In this document: positions 47,953-59,704 of the stretch, piece by piece
How the letters are laid out: every line of letters begins with the position of its first letter
How positions within the stretch are numbered: position 1 is the first letter of the stretch
Source of the DNA: Adiantum capillus-veneris
Lineage: Eukaryota; Streptophyta; Polypodiopsida; Polypodiales; Pteridaceae
Assembly (NCBI GenBank): GCA_014529385.2
Contig: CM043944.1
Location: 49,397,768 to 49,461,767, forward strand
DNA: 64,000 nucleotides
Direction of reading: 5' to 3'
Program-made: the position numbers and the translations under genes
Notes under the pieces: generated by a model
Databases searched by the model: none
What the model saw: the letters and a program-made list of their open reading frames with translations, nothing else
What the model was told of the DNA's origin: nothing

Positions 47953-47957
47953 TTGCA

Positions 47958-49671
47958 AGCTTTATAAATTGAATACCTATACCATATGCAAGTTGCAGCT
48001 TGTGCATAGTGATGTTAGTGGGCCCATGCAAACTTCGTCCTTGGGCAATTACCTGTACTTCGTGACTTGCATTGATGATTACTCCAGGCATGCATGGGTA
48101 TTTCCCGCTTAAAGCGAAGTCCAAAGTTTTCATGTGCTTCAAACAATTTCTGGCTATGGCTGAAAATGTCTCAAAATGTACTGTGGGCACCCTCCGTTCC
48201 GATCGAGGGGGGGAGTATATGTCTCATGAATTTAAAGCATTTCTGGCTAGTCGTCGTGGGATAAAACACCAATGTACAGTGCGTTATACACCTCAACAAA
48301 ATGGTGTTGCTGAGAGAAAAAACAGGTCACTTATGGAAATGGCACGATGTATGGTCAAAAGTCAAGCTTTGCCGCATTGTTTTTGGCTTGAGGCCATCAT
48401 GTGTGCCACTTATGTACTTTAACAGGTGTCCTACGAAAGCTTTGCAATCTATTATTCCATATGAAGCATGGCATGATAAAAAGCCTTCTATTGAGCACAT
48501 GCGTGTTTTTGGCTATTTGGCATATGCTTTGGTGCCACAAACACAACACAAAAAATTGGATGATAAGGCTGTCAAATGTATTTTTGTTGGTTCTAGTGCT
48601 GAAAGCAAAGGTTACAAGTTGTATCATCCACAAACAAAGCATATTCTAGTTTCACAGGATGTAGTGTTTGTGGAAGATCCTGCTCAGCCCTTGTTGTCAT
48701 GTACTAGGGACAATAATGTAAGCTCACAGGACATTTATGACACTTTATTGCCTCTTTTTAGTGGTGGAAGTTCGAATGTAAATTCCAATGAGGAAAATGT
48801 ATAGCCTATGGGGTTTCTGAAAATGTTATAGATCAGCCTATTACTGATGCAAATGTACATGATGTACTTGATGAGGAAAGGGCTGAAAATGAGCAGGCTA
48901 GAGGTATGCCAAAATGGGTGGTGCACACTTTGCGTGACAGTAAATTGGATGCACCTTTGTCTAGTCGTACTCGTTCAGGCTCTCGCCATGCATCTTATGC
49001 ATCAGTTGTTATGCTTTGGATGTGTCTAGCTTACATGATGTTGAGAAACCTCTGTCTTTTGATGAAGCACATAATTCAAAAATTGGATGGCTGCCATGCA
49101 ATCATATGTGATGCACTTATAGAAAATGACACATGGACTTTATGTGATTTTCCTCCTGGCAAAAAGGCCATTGGTACAAAGTGGGTTTACAAGTAGAAAT
49201 GCAAGCCGGATGGTGAGATCGATCGCCATAAGGCTTGACTTGTTGCAAAGGGTTATGCACAACAAAAAGGCATAGATTATGAAGAGACTTTTGCTCCCAC
49301 TTGTCGTATGACTACTGTGTGTTTTCTATGTGCATTGACAGCTCATTTTGGTTGGGATGTACATCAATCAGACATTGTTACTGCTTTCTTGAATGGTGAC
49401 ATATTTGAGGAAGTTTATGTAACGCAGCCTCACGGTTTTGTCAAGAAAGGACAAGAGGACAAAGTGCACAGATGTAAGAAGGCTTTGTGTGGGTTGAAGC
49501 AATCTCCTCGTGCTTGGTATGAGAAAGCTAACACTCATTTGGTCAAACAAGGTTTTCGTATTAATCCAACAGAAAGCACATTGTATGTAAAGCGTGAGGG
49601 TGATGTACTTCTCATTGTGGTTCTTTATGTCGATGATTAGCTGATCACTGGACCAAATGAGAGACATATTG
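47958..49671 (+). pseudogene. Copia integrase and reverse transcriptase, plus-strand fragment
   Basis: Integrase reads LVHSDVSGPMQTSSLGNYLY (first Asp), TLRSDRGGEYMS (second Asp) and QNGVAERKNRSLMEMAR (Glu). A linker follows, then reverse transcriptase from TWTLCDFPPGKKAIGTKWVY to VVLYVDD, where the catalytic YVDD is kept and directly followed by a stop. Gag, protease and the rest of pol are absent. The copy ends where a second, inverted copy of the same family begins. Confidence 0.85.
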
Positions 49672-52171
49672 CTTTCCACATTAAGTACATCATGAACATC
49701 TGCATCAGTAATAGGATGATCTGTAGCATTTTCTAAACCCCCCGTAGGTTGTACACTTGCCTTGTTGGAATTACATTTAAGTTTCCACCATTAAAAAGGG
49801 ACAACAAAGTGTCATAAATTTCATGTGAGCTTACATTATTATCTCTGGTACATGATAACAAAGGCTATATAGAATCTTCCAAAAACACATCTCGTGAAAC
49901 GAAGGTACGTTTTGTTTATAGATGGTATAGCTTGTAACCTTTGTTTTCATTACTACAAAAAACCTTATCATCCAATTTTTTACATTGCGTTTGTGGAATC
50001 AAATCATAAACTAAACAACCAAAAACACACATGTGATCAATAAATGGCTTCTTATCATGCAATGCTTCATAAGGAGTCACAAAATGCAAAGCTATTGTAG
50101 GACACCTGTTAAGTACATAAGTAGCACCAATGATGGCCTCAAGACAAAACAAATATGGAAAATGACCACACGTCATGCCATCTCTGTACACAACCTATTT
50201 GTTCTTTTAGCAACACCATTTTTTTGAAGTGTACACGACACTGTACATTGGTGTTTTATTCCATGATTAGCCAAAAATGCATTAAACTCATGAGACATAA
50301 TCCCCCCCACATTTAGAGACATTTTCAGCCATAGGCAAAAAAAACTTTGAAGCACATAAACACTTTGGACTTAGCTTTAAGTTGATACATCCATACATGC
50401 CTCTAGTAATCATCAACGAAAGTCACAAAGTATAGGTAATTGCCTAAGGATAGAGTTTGCATATGCCCACAAACTTAACTATGCACAAGTTACAATCTGC
50501 GTGTAGCCCTTACTGAACCATTCTTTGGAAATTTCAAATGTTGCATCTTACCCAAAATATAGCCTTCACAAACATTCTTTCAAGGTGCTTCAAGAGGCGG
50601 CAAAGAAGCAACCATAGAATTTTTTTTCAAATACAGCAAACTAGAAAAATTCAGATGCCCAAAATGTGCATGCCAAAGTTTTTCATCTGAAACAGCCTTT
50701 GAATCCACAACTGCATTTGCAAAATTCTTCCCACACTTGTCATACAAAGGGAGCTTCTATAGCCCACAACACAAAATGTCCGATGGAACTATCTCATTAT
50801 ACTAAAATTGAGATCATGAATTGTGCATCTATCATCCACAAATTTGACAAACCAAACCAGATCTAGTTAGTTTAAATACAAACAAAAGGTTCTTTTTTAT
50901 ATCTAGTACATAAAGTGCATCAACAAGTGTGAAATAGTTGTCATTTGCAGTAGTCATAATCTTTCTAACTCCCTTGACCGGACAAGAGGCATTGTTATCA
51001 TGTGACTATATTCCCATGAGGGACAGATTGAAGAGAGGTAAAAAAGTCACAATGTGAAGTAATGTGCTTTGTAGCGCCACTATCAAAGTACCACACATGT
51101 GAATCTACAGCATCATGGACAAAAGTATCATAAGTACACTCTGCGTCACAATCTCCTTTCACATAAGATTCTACAATAGCTTCACTTGTAGTGGAACAAA
51201 CCTCTTTTTTTTTGCCTTCAATTTGGGACACTTGCTTAATCAAGTAATCATTAGACTTGAAATAATGGCAATGAATCTTCTTTTTGCCATTTTCACAAAA
51301 AATCCCAAAAAACGAGGTGCTGCAAGCATAAGCATTAGGAGCAGGTGAATTGCTACTCATCGAAGAACCATGAGAAGTGGCTACATTGTTGTCACCACCT
51401 TTTCTTTAAGCATCAACAAAAGCTTGTTCAACAGCATGTTGTTTAGCCCTATTCTTTCTTGAAAGTGACTCTTGCAACAACAGTGTGCATAATGCATCAA
51501 ACTTGACAACATCAAGATTTCCCTGGGTCATAGGTACTAGCAAAAGTCTAGTAAGAATCGAACAATGCATCAAGAACAGTCTGCACACGTGAACTATCAT
51601 AAATGACCACTTGTAAAATTAGTTTCTCATTGATATCCTTGATACCAGCAAGGAAAGTGTCCATGTCATATTTCTCGTGCATAATCTTTGAATCCAACTC
51701 TTTACACATCAATGCAATGTTAGCCTCATTGTGACTTGCATAAAGACCAGTCAGAATATCCCAAGCCTATTTTGCTGATTTAGGTAAGCGAATGTGATGA
51801 GTAATATTGTGCTTCATAGATAATGAAATCAATGCATGAGCATGTGTATCTCTAACATTCCAACGATATTGCTCAACCATAGGCAAAACAACTCTAGCAA
51901 CAACAGTCCTGCCACCAAAACCTGCAACATCCTCAATGGAGCTTGTATCCACATAAGGCGGACGTACATCAATGCCCTGCACAACATTCCAAATTCCCTT
52001 TAACACAAGAACATGTTGCATCATGTAATTCCACATTGGGTAGTTACCTCCATCCAATTTAACCTCAACAACAAACATCTTAAAAACATATGTGTTGTTG
52101 TCAGCCATGGTGAGTGACTGCACCTAATGTGAAAGATTCCCAAAAAGAGGAGAAACAAAGCGGATACCAAT
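49672..52171 (-). pseudogene. Copia gag, protease and integrase, minus-strand fragment
   Basis: Read from the minus strand: gag (52,123-51,767, KLDGGNYPMWNYMMQHVLVL and more to 51,406), protease (HVWYFDSGATKHITSHCDFF near 51,100) and integrase (50,355-49,916) down to the linker before reverse transcriptase. In the integrase the catalytic Glu context is VAKRTNR, with Lys in place of Glu. A primer site (TTGGTATCCGCT, 52,159-52,170) precedes gag. It shares the family of the plus-strand fragment on its left. Confidence 0.8.
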
Positions 52172-52543
52172 TGTTGGAATTAGGGTTGCAAGGAAACACA
52201 CAAAACTTGGAGAAGATGAAGAAGCTCAAGGCCCATAATAGATTGTGTATTGTTGATATGTCAAGCTCAACATGTATAGACCCTTGATGACTACCATCGA
52301 CAATCATCATCACTAGCGACCTTGGTGGATACACATATCTTCGCCAATGATACTACAACTGTACGACATCGAGTTGGTCTAACTATCAGAGTGATGACAC
52401 ACTTATCTATTCACCTCACTCACTAGCACTTTACATTATATTGTTGTACTAGTTCCCTTTTTATGTTGTATTTTTTCCCTTATGTTTTGTAGACCTCTTA
52501 TCTTGAGTTAGTGAAGAAGAAGAAGTACACTCTTTTGTCTCTA

Positions 52544-52579
<36 letters not shown>

Positions 52580-52632
52580 CATGCACGCATGCTTGCAAGA
52601 GCTCAAACTCTCTCCTTCTTTATCTCTTGACA
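52172..52632. repeat. Back-to-back LTR remnants of two copia elements
   Basis: The left edge (TGTTGGAATTAGGG) is the LTR end of the minus-strand copia copy, next to its primer site. The right edge (...CTCTTGACA) is the LTR end of the next, plus-strand copia element, next to its own primer site. The boundary between the two inside this stretch is not clear. A TG run lies near 52,548-52,578. Confidence 0.55.
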
Positions 52633-52645
52633 TGGTATCAAATCT
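52633..52645 (+). other. Primer binding site of the plus-strand copia element
   Basis: TGGTATCAAATCT follows the LTR end and resembles the tRNA-Met site TGGTATCAGAGC with one or two changes. Confidence 0.6.
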
Positions 52646-53052
52646 TGGTTGTGTCTAAGGAGCTTGGAGCATCAAGTAGGAGCAGCCTAGGAAGAGGCCT
52701 CAATATTCCCGGGAACCATTGCCAAATGATCTCTGATTGAGGTGATTCCTTTTGGATATTGTGCACTTCAATTTCTATATAGTCCTTTGCATTGAACCTG
52801 TGTAGTTGGATTTCCATTTCAAGCGAGTTTTGACACCCATTTTGGAGTTAGAGTGCATTCGCATGCAAAAACATTAAAGTTCGAGATTCTGCAGGTCTGC
52901 ATATTGGCGGTGTAGAAAGTTTCAGTTCGGCTGTAGTGTGCAAAGATATTCTGTAGCATAGTGAAACAAGTGTATGTATGCAGATTGTGGTTACAGTTGG
53001 TAAATGACTATTTTTAGCAGGCTGCTCATAGACTTAGTGAAGGGTTGAAAAC

Positions 53053-53970
53053 ATGTCGTCCAACAATGATGGGCTTAACCAGATTATCAGTGAGAAGCTA
53101 GACAAGAATAACTTCTATGCTTGGAAGTTTAGAATGACCAATTTTCTTATGGGCAAAGGTTATTGGGACTACATTGATGGAGAGCATGAGACATCACCAC
53201 CATTACTAGAGGAAGGTGAGGGAAGGTGCGAGTGCTAGGAAAATAAAGATGTTAAAAGATTGGAACATGGGAGTTTGAAAGGTTATGTAATGCCTTTTTG
53301 TGAGTGTGCAAGATACTATGATTGGGCATATACAAGATGATCATACCCTTAAGGAGGCTTGGGAATGGTTTTTCTGTCATTGCATGTGACCAACACAAAG
53401 GCAAGGAAGCTGCATTTGAAGACTGAGCTAAATAATGTGCAAAAGAAAAACATGTCCATCAATGACTAGTCGTTGAAGATAAAGAACATATGTGAGTCAC
53501 TTGCATCGATTGGTGTTACATTCAATGATGATGGTAAAGTAGAAGTCTGTCTGCGAGGTTTGGGTAAAGAATACAAACAATTCAAAACTGGCATCCATCT
53601 TCGAGAGAACATTCCCTCATTCACAGATTTGGTGTCCTTATTGATTGTGGAAGAGAAGGAACTTGAGGGAAATTACTCTATGAAGGGTGGAAACAATTCT
53701 GAACAGGTCCTTTTCAACAACAGAGGAAGAGGAAGAGGACTTGGTACATGTCATGGAAGAGGGCGAGGAGGAGGCAATCACCAAGCACAACAACAAAATA
53801 ACAATCAAGGTTAGAACATAAAGTGGTCAAGGAAAATTTTGAGGCAGGGGGAGTCCAAGAGGTTGTAAAAATGTGCAGCGCAATAATGCAGGTCAACATG
53901 AAAATGTAGTATGTTGGGGTTGTGGAAGACATGGTCACTTTGAACGTGACTGTCTAGACACAAAATAGCA
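53053..53970 (+). pseudogene. Copia gag with zinc knuckle, broken
   Basis: Gag begins MSSNNDGLNQIISEKLDKNN with the usual NFYAWKFRMTNFLMGKGYWD capsid motif. Stops near 53,236 and 53,470 break it, and 53,473-53,814 continues with VCLRGLGKEYKQFKTGIHLR and a Gly/Arg-rich stretch. The knuckle CWGCGRHGHFERDC lies near 53,910-53,955. Confidence 0.8.
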
Positions 53971-54070
53971 AAACAATCATGCAACCACTAGCAAAAATGT
54001 AGATGAGCCTGAGAGGTTATTTGTAGTGCAGCACATGCTGAACACTATGTCTGCAAATGCAACAAAATCT

Positions 54071-55300
54071 AGTGATAATGTCTAGTATGTGGATTCTCAC
54101 GCATCAAATCACATGACCAGTCATGGTAAATGGTTCAAGAAAATACAGACTTTACAAAGTCTTGGTTATGTAGAAATTGGGGATGATATTGCATGTCCCA
54201 TTATGCATACAAGAAATGTGCCATTGTCTATGGCATATGGTAAATTGAAGTACCTGGATGCAAATGATTGAGCAGGGTTTGTAGGTCGGGTTCAACTCCA
54301 ATGGTCTCTTTGTCGAAGAGCATAAGAAGAATGGAAGGCTGGTTGCACAAGGAAAGAAAGTGGATAGAATGTCTACTTTGGATGTAAATGTGCATGACGT
54401 GAATGCTACCATGTTTCACGAGGTGCAGGTGTTGTTCCAGATATTGAGATTTGGCACAAACGTATTGGTCATGTAAATTTGTGAAGGTTGAAAATGATGC
54501 AAACTAAAGAGATGGTTATAGGTTCACCTACATTTAGAGTTGTTGAAATGCATATTGTTTGTGAAGCTTGTCAATTTGGAAAGCAAGCAAAAGAATCCTT
54601 TCCTCATGATAAGCAAGTAAGTAGGAATGTGGATTAAGTGCATATACAGATGTATGGGGTCCGACAAAGACTGCATCTATGGGTGGATGTAGATAATATG
54701 TGAGTTTCATTGATGACCATACGAGGAAGATATGGGTCTATTTCATGAAGTCGAAAGGTGAGGTGTTTATGCACTTTTAGAATTTCAAAGTTATGGTTGA
54801 AAAATAGAGTGGGAAACATGTAAAGTGCTAGAGGTCAGATGGAGGGGGAGAATATTTCTCCGGTGAGTTCGATGATTTTTTGAAAAAGAATGAAATTCAA
54901 AGGCATTTTTCATGTAGGTATACTTTGTAGCAAAATGGGTGCTGTTGAGCGAAAGAACAGGCACATTGCAAAAGTTGCTAGAGCATCGATGAATGAGAAG
55001 GACATGCCTCGTTGTTATTGGGTTGAGCCTATTGCTACAGGTGTTTACATTATGAGCATGATCCGTATTACTGCAATACATGATATGACACCTGAAGAGA
55101 AGTTTAGTGGTGAAAAATAGGATGTATCAGATTAGTATTTGGATATATTGCTTATGTGCATGTGCCGGATGAGCTAAGAAGTAAGCTTGATCCGAAAGGA
55201 GAAAAATGTGTGTTCATTGGCTAGTCCCTTAAGCAAAAAGGGTACAAGTGCTACAATCCTATCACGAGTAAAGTGAGAGTGAGCAAGGATGTTGTTTTTG
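54071..55300 (+). pseudogene. Copia protease and integrase, broken
   Basis: The protease motif is YVDSHASNHMTSHGKWF, with DSHA in place of DSGA. The pre-integrase zinc region (IWHKRIGHVN) follows at about 54,450 with several stops. The integrase core keeps the second Asp (RSDGGGEYFSGEFDDF) and Glu (AVERKNRHIAKVARASM). The stretch 55,120-55,300 gives KLDPKGEKCVFIG-like sequence at the integrase end. Confidence 0.75.
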
Positions 55301-55363
55301 ATGAAATAGAAAGTTGGTATGCTGAAGTAAAAGATGATTTGGGGACTGATGTAAGAGAGAAAT

Positions 55364-56429
55364 GTGGCTGCAGAAAATACAGGTGTGCAATCACAAGTCT
55401 TGAGTGGACAACAAGGGTCATCTACTAGTGTAGGTCTTTGTGAAAACGCATGGAGTGGCAAGTTACGTGAAAGAGTGAGTCTTGATAACTCTTCAAATGT
55501 ATCAAGGAAAGGGAAGGAAAAAGTTGATGATGCCCCAAAGTTGCTAAATTTGAGTGATGGTCATGATGATAGCGATACTAGTGGATCTGAGTAGATTTTG
55601 GACGAGGAGTTTGGCATACCCTGTGTGTGAAGACTTCGGGTGCAAGAAGGATGCAAGTAGGGAACAAGGCACCTGGAAGTGATCTTAGACCATGCAGGTC
55701 TAAAAGAGTAAGAAATCAAGTGCAGAGATTGACTTATGACAATTATGTGGCTCGTCATTGTGCATATATGGCAAAGATTATAGAGGAGGTAGAACCCACA
55801 TGTTTTGAGGATATCATTAAAGATGAAAAATGGCGGCAAGTTATGGATGAAGAGATAGCTACCCTTGATGAAAATGGAACATGGAAATTGGTGCCATTAC
55901 GAAAAGCTAAAAAGGCGACTGGATGTAATTGGGTTTACAAATAAACCATAATGTACGTTGATGGCAGTGTGAGAAAGTATAAGCCAAGGCTTGTAGCCAA
56001 AAGTTATGCACAGACTTATGGGATTGATTACGATTCAACCTTGTAGCCAAGATGGCTACCGTTTGTATGTTTATTGCAGTGTTGAATGCCGTATTAAAAT
56101 GGGTGTTGAAGGAAATGGATGTAAAAAATGCATTTCTGAATGGAGACTTGGAGGAAATTTTGTTTATGGTGCATTGATAAGGTTATGCAAATATGAGGCT
56201 ATGTAACCTTGTATACAGGTTAAAGAAAGAATTGTAGGGGTGGAAGCAAGCACCTAGAGCTTGGTATAAGAGGATTGTGTGTTTATTGCAGTGGTGGCTG
56301 CCGTGTTAAAATGAATGTTGAAGGAAATGGATGTAATAAATGCATTTCTGAAAGGAGACTTGGAGGAAATTGTGTTTATGGAGCATCGATAAGGTTATGC
56401 AAATATGAGGATACAGGTTAAAGAAAATC
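55364..56429 (+). pseudogene. Copia linker and start of reverse transcriptase
   Basis: A linker (55,364-55,594) is followed by the start of reverse transcriptase at 55,627-55,944 (EPTCFEDIIKDEKWRQVMDE and NGTWKLVPLRKAKKATGCNW). Beyond a stop at 55,942 the reading continues in pieces as RLVAKSYAQTYGIDYDS and VLKEMDVKNAFLNGDLEE, the latter duplicated. The catalytic YVDD is not present in this copy. Confidence 0.75.
56066..56428 (+). repeat. Tandem duplication within copia reverse transcriptase
   Basis: Both copies contain GTTGAAGGAAATGGATGTAA and end GATACAGGTTAAAGAAA or close to it (about 56,066-56,231 and 56,279-56,428). They differ at many positions, so the duplication is old. Confidence 0.7.
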
Positions 56430-56449
56430 ACACTTGGATGTTGATACAT

Positions 56450-57438
56450 CTTGTTGCTAAAAAGTTGTATGTGTTTGCCACTAGTGATTGAATCATTGTT
56501 GATTCGGGTGTTTCCTTTCATGTTACTCCGCATCGAGAGTGAATTTTTATGTATGATGCGTCAAGAAAAGGATGTGTACGACTTGGCAACTAGACTATGC
56601 AGGTATGTGCCAAAGTTCACAAAGGGCATGATTAGTTGGTGGATAGTTGGATGATGTGGGCTACCATTGCTTGTTTGGTGATCACTCTTGGAAGATCTCC
56701 AAGGGTTCTTTTGTCATAGCTCGTAGGTCATCAAGGTGCGATATTTTGTACACACTTGATTTGTTGACTGTTAAAAATCATGTAATCTGTGTAACTGAGC
56801 AGCCAAGTGTCTCTATGTGGCTGGGTCACGTGTCTAAAAAATGTGTGAAAGTGCTATCTTGTTTTGGTTATGTCTTGAGCGTCATTTTTTAATTATTTTT
56901 CTATGTGTGAGCATTGTTAGTATATGGTAAACAACCACATTCCCCACATAGAAGAGGGGGTAAACACAAGACAGAACCATTATAAGAACACAACTTGGCA
57001 TTTGGTTTAATTACCTAAGAATAAGAAGGAATTACCATGTAAGTGGGTGTACAAATTGAAGATCACACCTCACGATGGCAAACTTAAGTGCAAGGTTTGA
57101 CTTGTTGCTAAGGGGTTTAAACAGTACATAGTAGCGTATTGACTTTGATGAGAATTTCTCTTCGGGAGATGACTACTATGTGGTGTGTGCTTGCTTTATA
57201 GTTGCCAAAGAGGACATGGAACTTGTTTAAATTGATTTCAAGATATCGTTCTTACATGGTGATCTTCATGAATATGTGTACATGCAGTAGCTTTATGAAT
57301 TTTCAAGAAGGGCAAGGAGCACTTGGTGTGTAAGCTGAAAAAGAACCTTTACGATTTAAAAAAGGCACCAAGGAAGTGGTATCATAAGCTCCACTCATTT
57401 ATGTTCACTTGAGATTACAACAGACTGACATGGATCGT
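56450..57438 (+). pseudogene. Another copia fragment: protease joined to reverse transcriptase
   Basis: At 56,480-56,890 a protease region (DSGVSFHVTPHREW) and pre-integrase region (GYHCLFGDHSWKISKGSFVI, then VTEQPSVSMWLGH) appear, although reverse transcriptase sequence lies upstream. From about 56,990 reverse transcriptase follows (LPCKWVYKLKITPHDGKLKC, then CKLKKNLYDLKKAPRKWYHK), with integrase missing. The frame is cut at 57,438 and resumes at 61,297. Confidence 0.7.
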
Positions 57439-58135
57439 TATAACATTTAATGGTCTAAAAACTTATGTGTATCGGAAATTAGCATGAATATAGTGGGCAT
57501 TTCATTAGAATAGATTCCTAATGAGAATTACAAGAGTGCTTGGGTGGAGAGAGCAACAAAAAGCATAACACCTAGTTAGATAGCATCAAAAATACTTTCA
57601 AAAGAGAGAGAAATTAAAATATTGACAACAGTTGAGGATCGGATTTGCATGGAGCCGGTCCCCCCTCCAAAAGGCTTTGTATTATGGTTTCTCCCATCAA
57701 GAGAGACATTGTACAATACAATTCTTTGTGTTCCTTCAAGACTAGCTAGTGCAATGAAGATGAAAGCTTCATGCACTAAGCAAAACACTTAGCAAACACA
57801 ACTTTAATTATCCCCGTTCTCAGACCCAAGACCTCACACACATTCGAAGATGGTGAGAGCTAGCAGGGTATGAGAGTAGATTGAGAGGAATAAGGAGTAT
57901 CTTACGAGAAAGATGTACATCTCCTCACATAATCACTCATATTAGCATAGCTTAGCTTAGTAATTAGCATGGTAGAGGAGATGAGCATGCACTGAAGCTT
58001 GGCTCTTGGTTGGATTTGCATCCACATGCCAAGAGTGTGTCATGTAGGCTTCTATCTCACAAGCTTGGAGTAGGTGATGAGCTCTCCATTAAAGCTTGGG
58101 AAGAGATAGTCTTCTTTGCTTCACACATAGACTGT

Positions 58136-58185
<50 letters not shown>

Positions 58186-58527
58186 TAATGCCTTGCAAAA
58201 ATCAGCCCCCTCTCTCTCTTGGGCGAGCCCTCTTGCTATTTGCTCTTGCAGGCTCCCCATTGGACCTCCCTAGGGCTAGCCTATCACAATTAAGCAGCAT
58301 AAGTGATAGCCTTCTGATATGTGTCTCCCTTTCCCCTTTTGTGAGAGTTTAATCAATTAAACTTAATTGATTTAAATGAATTAAATCCCCATTGGACCTT
58401 TCCCCATTCTGACCAATAGGAATTAAGTAGCCCATTGGGCTGCTCAATTCCTATTGGACCTCTTCACAGGCTGTCCAATAATCATCCAGGAGACTTAATT
58501 TTCATTGGTTCTTTTTATTAAGTGTCC
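57439..58527 (-). repeat. Truncated 3' LTR fused to gag
   Basis: Matches the LTR at 59,705-60,755 or so, starting TATAACATTTAATGG where the other LTR has TGTAACATTTAATGG. It contains a TG run at 58,134-58,183 that is much shorter in the other LTR. The U3 part of about 0.5 kb is lost at the gag junction. Confidence 0.85.
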
Positions 58528-59286
58528 CTCCCTTTTTGAATTTCTTCAACTTGGACGACCTCTTCCATGCGGCATAGGATTTCCAATGGCCTCTTCTTTT
58601 TGATGGTTCAAAGGTTGCACCATCACTTTCTTCAGAAGGTGAAGAATTTGAAGAAGGTGGAGAAGAGGGTGACCTCTTTCTCGCCTTTTTCTTGTCTTGA
58701 TCTTCGTTGTCTTCACCATCACTTCCATAAGAGGAAGAGGATGAAGAAGATGGAGAAGAGGGTGTCCTCTTTCTCGCCTTTTTCTTCTCTTGCTTTTTAT
58801 CATCCCTCTTTGAATTATGGCGTGGAGAAGAGTGTGATGGTCTTCTCCGCTTTGGTGGTGATGGAGAGCGTTTAGCCCGCCGTCTTCGTGGAGCCATCTC
58901 TGTCGAGGTGGCGGGAGACTCACTTCTTTCTCATTCCTTCGGTGGAGGCTCTTGAGTTCTCCTTTGGGAAGGAGATGCATCATCAAGAAGTAAATTCTTG
59001 AGCCCTTCGTATGGATTCTCTTCTTCTTCCCGAATCGGAGAGAGACCTCTTTTGGTAGTCTCACAAGGAGGCTTCCTAGGTGTTCTCTCGTCATGGTGAT
59101 GAGCTTGGAGAATCCCGTGAGCACGGAGCTGCGTTGCACTTCACTTTGGAGAGATGGATTGCCCATGGCTTTTTGAAGCCTAGAAACAAGATAGTTAACA
59201 AGCATTGAAGCATCATTAGTAGCTTGCTCATGAGCAAAATCAAAGTTATCAACATTAATTTCACTCTCTTTACTATTGTCAGCCAT
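58528..59286 (-). pseudogene. Gag N-terminal region with RS-rich repeats
   Basis: The start MADNSKESEINVDNFDF matches the plus-strand relative at 18,693. In a second frame (58,897-58,502) the sequence is strongly coding-like: an Arg/Ser-rich stretch (RRRAKRSPSPPKRRRPSHSS) and two copies of KKKARKR(T/S)PSS separated by acidic Ser-rich segments, then ATFEPSKRRGHWKSYAAWKR. A shift joins the two frames. The RS-rich, basic part may bind RNA or act in nuclear entry. The end is fused to LTR sequence. Confidence 0.7.
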
Positions 59287-59685
59287 TCTAACAACTTTTA
59301 GGTGTAAAATTTTTATGTGTACTTTGGCACTTCAAGCCCTCGTTGCTACTCCTCTTTACCCCTTTAGAAAAAGCACTCAAGCTACTGTACCCGCGGCTCG
59401 AATACCATTAATTGCAAGGAATAGAAGAAAGGGTTGTTCAAAACCAAAACATCACCGGCTCCTGTCAAGCTTCTAATAGCTCAATAGTGGTTAAGCCGTA
59501 GGCAATCCCCATAGGACTCCACTATTAAGACCATAGCTCTCGACGGTGATGCCCCGTTAACTGCACAAAGGCAGGCGCACTGCAAGGCTGAAAAAATCCC
59601 TATTCTACTTACTCACAGGCAATTAATAATACCAACCATTTATAGTTAGCTTGAGGACCTCCCTTCTTGAGCAAAAAAAGAGAAA

Positions 59686-59703
59686 CCTTGTGCTCTGATA
59701 CCA
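59686..59703 (-). other. Intact primer binding site, tRNA-Met type
   Basis: TGGTATCAGAGCACAAGG on the minus strand, two bases after the LTR end TTACAT. It shows what the decayed site at 18,277 once was. Confidence 0.85.
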
Positions 59704-59704
59704 A

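Larger units (their letters stand above)
43000..47957. mobile_element. Element B: diverged relative of element A
   Basis: A plus-strand transposase-like gene (43,013-45,528) converges on a minus-strand accessory gene (47,420-45,610), and two GCGCG-core hairpins follow at 47,735-47,952. Both genes match their counterparts in element A, but only at the level of conserved protein blocks, so the copies are old relatives rather than recent duplicates. No H3-like gene is present. The right side is cut by, or joins, a copia fragment at about 47,958. No terminal repeats were found. Confidence 0.5.

Noticed and set aside
58502-58897. Host SR splicing factor gene
   Set aside because: The sequence lies inside a retroelement between its primer site and LTR, in the place of gag, and no RNA recognition motif is present.
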